Below are positions 28,901-40,900 of a DNA stretch of 64,000 bases, in pieces. Numbering within the stretch: the first letter of the stretch is position 1; each line of letters opens with the position of its first letter. The DNA is taken from positions 52,384,443 through 52,448,442 of the forward strand of contig CP136068.1 in NCBI GenBank assembly GCA_032622095.1, in the 5' to 3' direction. Made by a program: the position numbers and the translations under genes. The notes under the pieces were generated by a model. It did no database searches and had not been told where the DNA came from. It saw nothing but the letters and a program-made list of their open reading frames with translations. Source of the stretch: Siphonodentalium dalli (Eukaryota; Mollusca; Scaphopoda; Gadilida; Siphonodentaliidae).

Positions 28901-31900
28901 TATACTATTAGTATATTATCATAACTTGATAAACGTTATTTCTAAATTATAACCTACAACGAAGGCCGCCCGTCCCTCTAACTTATAATGTTTTTGGTTT
29001 CGTGCATTTTTTTAAAAGGCAACTGTTAAAAGTTTTTGAAATACCCAACAAATAGTTCAGTTGGTGCAGCTAAGGATGCAGATAACAGACAAACCAGCCC
29101 CAATGTGAAATAATTAGGTTTCACCCAGATATGACAATTTATAAATCTAAACAAATTTTGTCACTCAAATTGTGTCATCAGACTGATGACGTCAACCTGG
29201 GACTTAGTCTGGGCGACATAAATCGCGTGCGCTTACTTAGTGCAGTAGTACCGAAAGCTTAATTTGATGTATATCTATATAGGCACATCTTGTTTCATTG
29301 TTTCGATCAGCAATTATAAATTATGTCAAGCCTAACATTATAATTTGATCATTAAATAATTGCTTACTACTAGAATGTAGCGCCGTGTATGTATAGTGTA
29401 GAATACTTTTTCGTAGCCATACAGTAATTGTATCAAGTGGTCATTCCATGTCAGATTCGATTGGAAGTTCCTTCTTCATTGAACAGTTGAAGGACATAAG
29501 TCATGACTATATAAATCTAAAAATGTTCATCTGCATACTAATAATGTCAAAAATAAAACATGTCTGCGATAAACTGCCGAAACGTCCAAGTGACGAAAAC
29601 CCAGGTGCCGAAACATCCAGAAAATTAGGTTCCCAAACGTTCAGGTGCCGAAACCTCCTGCACCTAAGTCAAAATATAATTTGAAAAGTAGAAGAATCTG
29701 TCAACAGAAAGTATCTATGTGATTAACCTATAATGAATGAATTAATTTATTTATTAATCTCAAATCTGTTAAAAGCTAAATCTGCCAATTACAACATCTG
29801 CATGTGACCGCGGAATCAACTCTCAGACTCAGAGAAGATTATTGCCACGCATACGCAGTCATCATATCCTTTATTGTGCACACCTGCAACCCATGTGCAT
29901 TGACCTATTCTTCAAAGTGCACATCTTATATTCTCCACGTATAGTGCTTATAAATCAATCTGGTACCACTGACCACAAATAGCTGAGCATCTATCGATTT
30001 GAGTCATGTGCAGAGAGACTATTATATATATGCTGTCAAACATTATTCTAATATTTAGTGGACTCCTATATTCCAACTATACTAGCTAAAAGCTTTGTGT
30101 TCCAACTAGCCCACACCCAAAGGGCCACTCACCATGTAAAACTCGCCATATTTTGTGTCAAAACAAAAAACAAAGCAAGGTTTGATCTAACAAAGCAAGG
30201 TTTGATCTAACAAAGCAAGGTTTGATCTAACAAAGCAGGTTTTGTTCTTTGTTTAATGCCAATTCATTTAACGAACAGGTTTCACAGAGAGAAATTTCAA
30301 AAAAATTGGAAGGCCCTATATATTTTGACTTTTTGGGGAGAAAAAGTTAAATTGTTTCATCCAAATTAAAATTAATCTCAGGCCAACATGTACAAGATAT
30401 AACTTATAATATAAAGTACCCGATAGTCTATTACTAAAACTGCTGGCCTATATATAAATAACACATTTCAAGATTGCTATAAACATCGGGGTGAGCAATG
30501 ATTTGATGAAAATCTGGCAATTATTTTATACCACAAAGATAATTGCTAATTGATGTTTTCTGTTGGTCATGTCGAGTGACTATAGTGATGACCATTAATT
30601 TTTTCTGTTGACGATGTCAAGTTACTATAGTCATGCCGATTGATGTTTTCTGTTGGTGATGTCGAGTGACTATAGTGATGTGGAATGATATAGTGATGAC
30701 CATTAATGTTTTCTGTTGGCGATGTTGAGTGACTGCAGTAATGACCATTAATGTTTTCTGTTGACGATGTCGAGTGACTAGTCATGCCCATTAATGTTTT
30801 CTGTATGTGATGTCGAGTGACTAGTCATCATCATGCCCATTAATGTTTTCTGTATGTGATGTAGAGTGACTATAGTGATGACCATTAATGTTTTCTGTAT
30901 GTGATGTCGAGTGACTAGTCATGCCCATTAATGTTTCTGTATGTGATGTCGAGTGATTATAGTCATGCCCATTAATGTTTTCTGTATGTGATGTCGAGTG
31001 ATTATAGTCATGCCCATTAATGTTTTCTGTTGGGAATGTCGAGTGACTATAGTGATGCCCATTAATGTTTTCTGTTGGGAATGTCGAGTGACTATAGTGA
31101 TGCCCATTAATGTTTTCTGTTGGCGATGTCGAGTGACTATAGTCATGCCCATTAATGTTTTCTGTTGGCGATGTCGAGTGATTATAGTGATGACCATTAA
31201 TGTTTTCTCTAGGTGATGTCGAGTGACTATAGTGATGTCGAGTGACTATAGTGATGACCATTAATGTTTTCTGTTGACGATGTCGAGTGACTAGTCATGC
31301 CCATTAATGTTTTCTCTAGGTGATGTCGAGTGACTATAGTGATGACCATTAATGTTTTCTCTAGGTGATGTCGAGTGATTATAGTCATGCCCATTAATGT
31401 TTTCTGTATGTGATGTCGAGTGATTATAGTCATGCCCATTAATGTTTTCTGTTGGGAATGTCCAGTGACTATAGTGATGCCCATTAATGTTTTCTGTTGG
31501 GAATGTCGAGTGACTATAGTGATGCCCATTAATGTTTTCTGTTGGCGATGTCGAGTGACTATAGTCATGCCCATTAATGTTTTCTGTTGGCGATGTCGAG
31601 TGACTATAGTGATGACCATTAATGTTTTCTGTATGTGATGTCGAGTGACTATAGTGATGACCATTAATGTTTTCTGTATGTGATGTCGAGTGACTATAGT
31701 GATGACCATTAATGTTTTCTGTATGTGATGTCGAGTGACTATAGTGATGACCATTAATGTTTTCTGTATGTGATGTCGAGTGACTATAGTGATGACCATT
31801 AATGTTTTCTGTATGTGATGTCGAGTGACTATAGTGATGACCATTAATGTTTTCTGTAGGTGATGTCGAGTGACTATAGTGATGACCATTAATGTTTTCT

Positions 31901-34900
31901 GTATGTGATGTCGAGTGACTATAGTGATGACCATTAATGTTTTCTGTATGTGATGTCGAGTGACTATAGTCATGCCCATTAATGTTTTCTGTATGTGATG
32001 TCGAGTGACTATAGTCATGCCCATTAATGTTTTCTGTATGTGATGTCGAGTGACTATAGTGATGACCATTAATGTTTTCTGTATGTGATGTCGAGTGACT
32101 ATAGTCATGCCCATTAATGTTTTCTGTTGGCGATGTCGAGTGACTATAGTGATGACCATTAATGTTTTCTGTATGTGATGTCGAGTGACTATAGTCATGC
32201 CCATTAATGTTTTCTGTAGGTGATGTCGAGTGACTATAGTGATGACCATTAATGTTTTCTCTAGGTGATGTCGAGTGACTAGTCATGCCCATTAATGTTT
32301 TCTGTATGTGATGTCGAGTGACTATAGTGATGACCATTAATGTTTTCTGTATGTGATGTCGAGTGACTATAGTGATGACCATTAATGTTTTCTGTATGTG
32401 ATGTCGAGTGACTATAGTGATGACCATTAATGTTTTCTGTATGTGATGTCGAGTTACTATAGTGATGACCATTAATGTTTTCTGTAGGTGATGTCGAGTG
32501 ACTATAGTGATGACCATTAATGTTTTCTGTATGTGATGTCGAGTGACTATAGTCATGCCCATTAATGTTTTCTGTTGGCGATGTCGAGTGACTATAGTGA
32601 TGACCATGAATGTTTTCTGTATGTGATGTCGAGTGACTATAGTCATGCCCATTAATGTTTTCTGTAGGTGATGTCGAGTGACTATAGTGATGACCATTAA
32701 TGTTTTCTCTAGGTGATGTCGAGTGACTAGTCATGCCCATTAATGTTTTCTGTATGTGATGTCGAGTGACTATAGTGATGCCCATTAATGTTTTCTCTAG
32801 GTGATGTCGAGTGACTATAGTGATGCCCATTAATGTTTTCTGTATGTGATGTCGAGTGACTATAGTGATGCCCATTAATGTTTTCTGTATGTGATGTCGA
32901 GTGACTATAGTCATGCCCATTAATGTTTTCTGTTGGCGATGTCGAGTGACTATAGTGATGACCATTAATGTTTTCTGTATGTGATGTCGAGTGACTATAG
33001 TCATGCCCATTAATGTTTTCTGTAGGTGATGTCGAGTGACTATAGTGATGACCATTAATGTTTTCTCTAGGTGATGTCGAGTGACTAGTCATGCCCATTA
33101 ATGTTTTCTGTATGTGATGTCGAGTGACTATAGTGATGCCCATTAATGTTTTCTCTAGGTGATGTCGAGTGACTATAGTGATGCCCATTAATGTTTTCTG
33201 TATGTGATGTCGAGTGACTATAGTGATGCCCATTAATGTTTTCTGTATGTGATGTCGAGTGACTATAGTGATGCCCATTAATGTTTTCTGTATGTGATGT
33301 CGAGTGACTATAGTGATGCCCATTAATGTTTTCTGTATGTGATGTCGAGTGACTATAGTGATGACCATTAATGTTTTCTGTAGGTGATGTCGAGTGATTA
33401 TAGTCATGCCCATTAATGTTTTCTGTTGGGAATGTCGAGTGACTATAGTGATGCCCATTAATATTTCTCTAGGTGATGTCGAGTGACTATAGTGATGACC
33501 ATTAATGTTTTCTGTAGGTGATGTCGAGTGATTATAGTCATGCCCATTAATGTTTTCTGTTGGCAATGTCGAGTGACTATAGTGATGCCCATTAATATTT
33601 CTCTAGGTGATGTCGAGTGACTATAGTAATGACGATTGATGTTTTCTGTTGGTGATGTCGAGCGACTATAGTGATGTTGAGTGATGACCATTAATGTTTT
33701 CTGTTGGCGATGTCGAGTGACTATAGTCATGCCCATTAATATTTTCTGTTGGTGATGTCGAGTGACTATAGTGATGCCGATAGATGTTTTCTGTTGGCAA
33801 TGTCGATTGACTATAGTCATGCCCATTAATATTTTCTGTTGGCAATGTCGAGTGACTATAGTGATGCCGATTGATGTTTTATGTTGGCGATGTCAAGTGA
33901 CTATAGTCATGCCCATTAATATATCTCTAGGTGATGTCGAGTGACTAAAGTCATGCCGATTGATGTTTTCTGTTGGCGATGTCGAGTGACTATAGTCATG
34001 CCCATTAATATTTCTCTAGGTGATGTCGAGTGACTATAGTCATGCCGATTGATGTTTTCTGTTGGCGATGTCGAGTGACTATAGTCATGCCCATTAATAT
34101 TTCTCTATGTGATGTTGAGTGACTATAGTGATGACCATTAATATTTTCTGTTGGTGATGTCGAGTGACTATAGTCATGCCGATTTATGTTTTCTGTTGGT
34201 GATGTCGAGTGACTATAGTCATGCCGATTGATGTTTTCTGTTGGTGATGTCGAGTGACTATAGTGATGTGGAGTGATATAGTGATGACCATTAATGTTTT
34301 CTGTTGGCGATGTCGAGTGACTATAGTCATGCCAATTAATGTTTTCTGGTGGTGATGTCGAGTGAATATAGTCATGCTCATTAACGTTTTCTGTTGGCGA
34401 TGTCAAGTGACTATAGTGATGACCATTAATGTTTTCTGTTGGCGATGTCGAGTGACTATAGTGATGCCCATTAATGTTTTCTGTTTGCGATGTCAAGACT
34501 ATATTGATGCCCATTAATGTTTTCTGTTGGCGATGTCGAGACTATATTGATGCCCATTAATGTTTTCTGTTGGTGATGTCGAGGGACTAAAATCATGCCG
34601 ATTGATGTTTTCTGTAGGTGATGTTGAGACTATAGTCATGCACATTGATGTTTTATGTATGTGATGTTGAGACTATAGTCATGCACATTGATGTTTTCTG
34701 TAGGTGATGTCGAGACCGTCAGCATTCACTCCACGCGGAGGAGACACCTCTACAACTCAGACCTCAGTGTCTAGTCATTCTGTCGATTCAGTTCAGAAAA
34801 ATACAGATGAGAACACGAGGCCTGGATTACGCAGACAAAGTGTCGTAGATGATGACACTGCTAGTGATGACGGTCGCATGATTATATGTGAAGACGCTAA

Positions 34901-37900
34901 CGAGAGCAAAGGTATTTAACCCTTTCTATACTAAATGCTCATTGACGAGTTGTTCTGTCAGGAAATGTTCAGATAATAAGTTCAACAAGGTTGTTTCTTG
35001 AACTGAACACTTCCCAACAATGAATATGAATCCTTCAGCACTTATATTATCTTTTCATCTGACTGTTGTCTGCTATTTTATCCTCTCCAAATGAATAATA
35101 GACCATTCCAATGTACACCTTTATAACTGAATGGGAGAAACCATTTAGTATAGAAAGGGATAAATATGATTATATGGTCCTCCTCCAGTAAGCAACGTCT
35201 TTGATTGGCCAGAAAGTGGCATTATAAATATGATTATATGGTCCTCCTCCAGTAAGCAGCGTCTTTGATTGGCCAGAAAGTGGCATTATAAATATGATTA
35301 TATGGTCCTCCTCCAGTAAGCAGCGTCTTTGATTGGCCAGAAAGTGGCATTATAAATATGATTATATGGTCCTCCTCCAGTAAGCAGCGTCTTTGATTGG
35401 CCAGAAAGTGGCATTATAAATATGATTATATGGTCCTCCTCCAGTAAGCAGCGTCTTTGATTGGCCAGAAAGTGGCATTATAAATATGATTATATGGTCC
35501 TCCTCCAGTAAGCAGCGTCTTTGATTGGCCAGAAAGTGGCATTATAAATATGATTATAAGGTCCTCCTCCAGTAAGCAGCGTCTTTGATTGGCCAGAAAG
35601 TGGCATTATAAATATGATTATATGGTCCTTCTCCAGTAAGCAGCGTCTTTGATTGGCCAGAAAGTGGCATTATAAATATGATTATATGGTCCTCCTCCAG
35701 TAAGCAGCGTCTTTGATTGGCCAGAAAGTGGCATTATAAATATGATTATATGGTCCTCCTCCAGTAAGCAGCGTCTTTGATTGGCCAGAAAGTGGCATTA
35801 TAAATATGATTATATGGTCCTCCTCCAGTAAGCAGCGTCTTTGATTGGCCAGAAAGTGGCATTATAAATATGATTATATGGTCCTTCTCCAGTAAGCAGC
35901 GTCTTTGATTGGCCAGAAAGTGGCATTATAAATATGATTATATGGTCCTCCTCCAGTAAGCAGCGTCTTTGATTGGCCAGAAAGTGGCATTATAAATATG
36001 ATTATATGGTCCTCCTCCAGTAAGCAGCGTCTTTGATTGGCCAGAAAGTGGCATTATAAATATGATTAAATGGTCCTTCTCCAGTAAGCAGCGTCTTTGA
36101 TTGGCCAGAAAGTGGTATTATAAATATGATTATATGGTCCTCCTCCAGTAAGCAGCGTCTTTGATTGGCCAGAAAGTGGCATTATAAATATGATTATATG
36201 GTCATTCTCCAGTAAGCAGCGTCTTTGATTGGCCAGAAAGTGGCATTATAAATATGATTATATGGTCCTCCTCCAGTAAGCAGCGTCTTTGATTGGCCAG
36301 AAAGTGGCATTATAAATATGATTATATAGTCCTTCTCCAGTAAGCAACGTCTTTGATTGGCCAGAAAGTGGCATTATAAATATGATTATATGGTCCTCCT
36401 CCAGTAAGCAGCGTCTTTGATTGGCCAGAAAGTGGCATTATAAATATGATTATATGGTCCTCCAGTAAGCAGCGTCTTTGATTGGCCAGAAAGTGGCATT
36501 ATAAATATGATTATATGGTCCTCCTCCAGTAAGCAGCGTCTTTGATTGGCCAGAAAGTGGCATTATAAATATGATTATATGGTCCTCGTCCTCCTCCAGT
36601 AAGCAGCGTCTTTGATTGGCAAGAAATTTGCATTATAAATATGATGTTGATGTCTCAAGCCATAAACAGGCCAAACCAAGACTATTGTTCATGGTGTGTC
36701 CCCGTCTGACTCGTTAGACTAGTGCTCATGATGTGTCCCCATATGAACTCCTTAGACTAGTGTTCATGTTGTGTCCCCATTTGACTCATTAGACTAGTGT
36801 TCATGATGTGTCCCCATCGAACTCCTTATACTAGTGTTCATGTTGTGTCCCCATCTGACTCATTAGACTAGTGTTCATGATGTGTCCCCATCGAACTCCT
36901 TAGACTAGTGTTCTTTCTGCCTCTCTGTCCGACTCCTTCATCATGATGCTTTACGTTTCTTCCATGAAAATGTCAAACATCCATGAATGCTCCTCAGCCG
37001 TTTCACTTTACTTCAAGTCGTGAATGTCACACCATGTGACCATCAATCCACCACAATAACTTATGTGAAGACATCAATGAGAGCAAACAAGCCTTGAAAT
37101 AGTGTGTCTGTCATTTGCAGAATGAGGTCCACAGAGGGTGAATTTGGTGATGCTAGCATGCTATGCGGGGTAGCATCACCGAATTCACCCTCTGGGGACC
37201 TCATTCTGTAAATGACAGACACACTATTTCAAGGCTTGAGAGCAAAGGTATCCAAGTAAGAGAATAGCTGCAGCACATTCCTTAATATTCTGAGTTAAAT
37301 CATCTACTTTAACTCTTTCTTCACTCAATGGATTTTCCCATCAGTTATAAAAGTATACCTTGGAATGGTTTATTATTCATTTGGAGGGATGTTCAGGACA
37401 TATAAGCAGACACAAGATAATAAAAGTGCAAAAGATTTGTCCTCATTGGAGTTGACTATGCCAGTATAGTGGCACAGGAGCAAGAACAGTCTAGAGTCAT
37501 TGCTATTGGATTTAATAATGTGGTTGCTTTTTAAAGATTCATTTCTGATATGATAATGCAGAAATTGCAGTTCAATTGTCACATCATCTGTAACAGCCTT
37601 CAATTGATCTGGTATTTCTCTGATGTAATGTTACCATGATTGTGGCCAATAAGATATCTCTAGTTTTCATATTTTCCAATGATATGTAGGAGTGCAGGAT
37701 GCGATCTCAACTGCTCGACCATTTCTTCGCCTGGATATAACCTCTTCCATAAACAGACACCATATCTGCCAGAATATTTCAACGAAGTGATTGATCATGT
37801 GCACACTACCTAGAAATTTGTCTGTTGACCAGGAAGCTCGTCTGTTGAACTAGAACTAATTATTGCTATTTATTACCATTTATCACTATTTATTTAATGA

Positions 37901-40900
37901 TCTGTTGTAAACATCTGCATTCTAAAAAATTGCGCTGTATAATAATGAGTCGCTGCCATCGCCTTATTACCAGGGCAGTGTATTTTAGCCATACACGAAT
38001 ATGGTGTCTATTTATGGGAGAGGTTATTTCTATACGAAAGCGGAAATGGCCAAGCCATTGAGATTGTTGCACTATGTTCGAACTTAATTTGTTCTTTTCA
38101 GAGGAAGACAGTAGCACAGGTGGAATTAATTTAAATTGTGAGGAGCGAGTGTCAGACAGTGAGACAGACAGCCAAACGGAGGAAGACATCGAGAACCGTG
38201 CATTTCCTCAGCAGCGATTCTCTCCGATAATGAAGCACATATCTCCATCTGACATCACACACCGACCTAAACCAATCAGGAAGTTTGCTGAAACATCGAT
38301 CCCAAATGAACGTGAAATGATAATCGGCAACAAAATGCTTGAGAATATTGCATCTCCACGCCCATCAAGCACTGGTTCAAGTTTCCAGCCAAAAGCATCA
38401 GTGTTCAAAGCAAAGGTTAAGGATGGGAGAACGTTGTCGACTAGTCAACTGCAGGATTACACGTTAGACTCGGGAGCTGTTAATGAGGAACGAAAAGAGA
38501 TGACCGAAACGCAGCACAGACTGAGCTCTAAGATGCCAAACACTCAACAACAGACGGTGAGACACGGCCAGATGAAATATCACAACTATACGATAACGAC
38601 GCAAGAAAATCAAGTTGTTTTATCATCTAACACAGAAACACTTTTCGGGAAGCAAAACGGCAAGGGCACTATTATGGGGAAAATGAGCAGTAAACCGTTG
38701 AAGAAACAAGTCAACCATTTACAACAACAACAACAACATCATGTTGGTTCTGCATCAGGTGTACTTGGTTTAACAGCTGGTCATTATGTAAATGCAGTAA
38801 CACAGAATGACTTACAAGTGTTGGCTACCCCTCATCTTGTTTCCTGTGCTGCCCAGACGTCACTTCTCACGTCGACCTTCACAACGACCAAGCCCATTTC
38901 AACACCAGTCCCTATTGCCTCTAAGCCAACAAGTTCTCGTCAGCACTCAACATCACTGCAACCAATTACTGAAGCATCGCCAATTTTGAAAAATTCACTT
39001 CAAAGCTCCAGCATCCAGTCTCCGTCTCAAGTTCCAACAAGCCCCAACAAAAGTTATGGGACAATAGTGTTCCATGGAATTCCAACTTCTCAGTATGGAA
39101 TGGCAATTTTGAATCAATCCCAGTTGCCAGTGACGACAGCTGCTACATTTGTTAAATCTCCTTTAATGCCAGATTCTAATGGCGAAGTGAGTGGCCGTCT
39201 TCCGTCTGTACAAACATTGCCGTCTCCTGCAAGCAATTCTGCTCCACAGTCGCCAATGTATACAAATGTTGTGTTAAAGCCAACCCAGACTGGTGCTCCA
39301 CAAACTATACAACAACTGCAGCTAAACACAGGCAACCAACCTACTCATGTGCAATATATTTTACCAAATGTCAGACTGCAGGCGACACCGAATGGCAAAG
39401 CTGCTGGTGTTTTGCAGATGGCGTTATCGGCAAACCCCGTTCAGCAACTAACAATCGCAACCAATCAGCAGCCACAGGCTACACCTCAGCAGATTATTAC
39501 GCCTGGCGTAAGTCCGCTCAAATTTGTTGTGACGACGAGTTCCGGTCAGTCAAAAATGATGCAGCCACAACAATCTCCACAGGCGATTGCGTCGCCGCCA
39601 CAAGGGTACCCATCTCAAGCAGTACAGCCACAACAGGGGTACCCATCTCACGCAGTACAGCTCATCAGCCAGAATGCAGCAAAACAACAGGCAGCTATTC
39701 CATTGTCCGTTAGTCAAGTTGTGACGAATGTACCGCACCAGGTGCAAGTCTCTGTGGCAACCTTAACACAGCCTTTGAATACATCTTCTGCTCATTCTCA
39801 CGTTCATCATCAAGTGGTTAGCGCACTTGCTAGTCCCGGACTCCCGCAGCACCAGTTAGCCCATTCGCAGGTTGCACAGGTCTTACAAGGAACAGGTCAA
39901 GTGAATACTCAACAGCTCCTAAGCTTACAACAACAACAACAACAGGTACTGCAACAACAACAACAGCAGCAGCAACAACAACCGCAGCAACTCCAGTCCC
40001 ACATACAACAACAACAGTCACAATTGCTCCAACAGCAGGCACAGAGGGTCCAAGTTCAGAAGCAGCAACAGTCGACGTCACAGGCGCTGACACAGTCTCA
40101 GATTCACGCTGCACACGTTGCACAATTGCAGCAACTTCAACTGCACCAACAACAACATCAGCAACAACAACATCAGCAACAACATCAGCAACAACAACAA
40201 CATCATCAGCAGCATCAACAGCATCAGCAGCAGCAACAACAGCATCAGCAGCAGCAACAACAGCATAGAATAATTGTACCAACACCCCAAAAGTGAGTGT
40301 CGGACTTTTTAACCATAAAAGCTCTATAATTTCTGTGTAATATTGTAGCTTCAACCTTTTACCTTTCATCACAAATCTCTCTAATTGTATATAATATGGA
40401 ATTTAACGTTTAAGGAGTTAAACTAAATTTTTCAGTAAATTGTTTATAAACTTGACACAGATATTTAGTACCATGGAAACCTGTGATTGTGAGGTCCATC
40501 TGACTTAGTTGAGTTATTTCCCTTTTTATGGTTAGGGTTGTACACCTGCAATGGGAACTGTTATTTTATTATTTTAACTACATGTTTACTGACATGTGAA
40601 ACATTTTAGTGTTTTAAAAACACGGGGGGGATGGGGTATCCTTAGTCCCATTGGGACAGTCACACCTCTAGTTCAACTTAGTCAATGTTTTTGTAATTTG
40701 GCAAAATTATTGATAATTATCAGAACCTGTGTACCTGCAATTATGAGACTCATCTGATCTTTTTTACTATAGTTATCTCCCTTTTTCGACTTAGAAATAT
40801 TTAGCAACATGCGTAATTTTGTCGGAGCTTGTACAAAGTCGTTTCCTGGTTAATTTATATGAAACTTGGCACAGATATTTACCACCATGGCAACCTGTGC

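Noticed and set aside
29725-29745. TGAATGAA octamers (also near 55502 and 56978) as CIC autoregulatory sites
   Set aside because: An 8-bp motif is expected a few times by chance in 64 kb, and the sites are not clustered or near a known promoter.
30821-33566. Long minus-strand ORFs (146-468 aa) with [15 protein letters not shown]-type 15-residue periods
   Set aside because: The 45-bp unit is a multiple of three and lacks stops in some minus frames, so open frames are automatic. Several frames are open at once and no start, splice or codon signal supports a gene.
30549-36645. CRISPR-like array of regular direct repeats
   Set aside because: There are no unique spacers, the units are contiguous, and the setting is an intron of an animal gene.
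39830-40372. 180-aa minus-strand ORF rich in Val, Ala and Asp
   Set aside because: It is the complement of the Gln/His-coding CAA/CAG/CAT tract of CIC exon 9.
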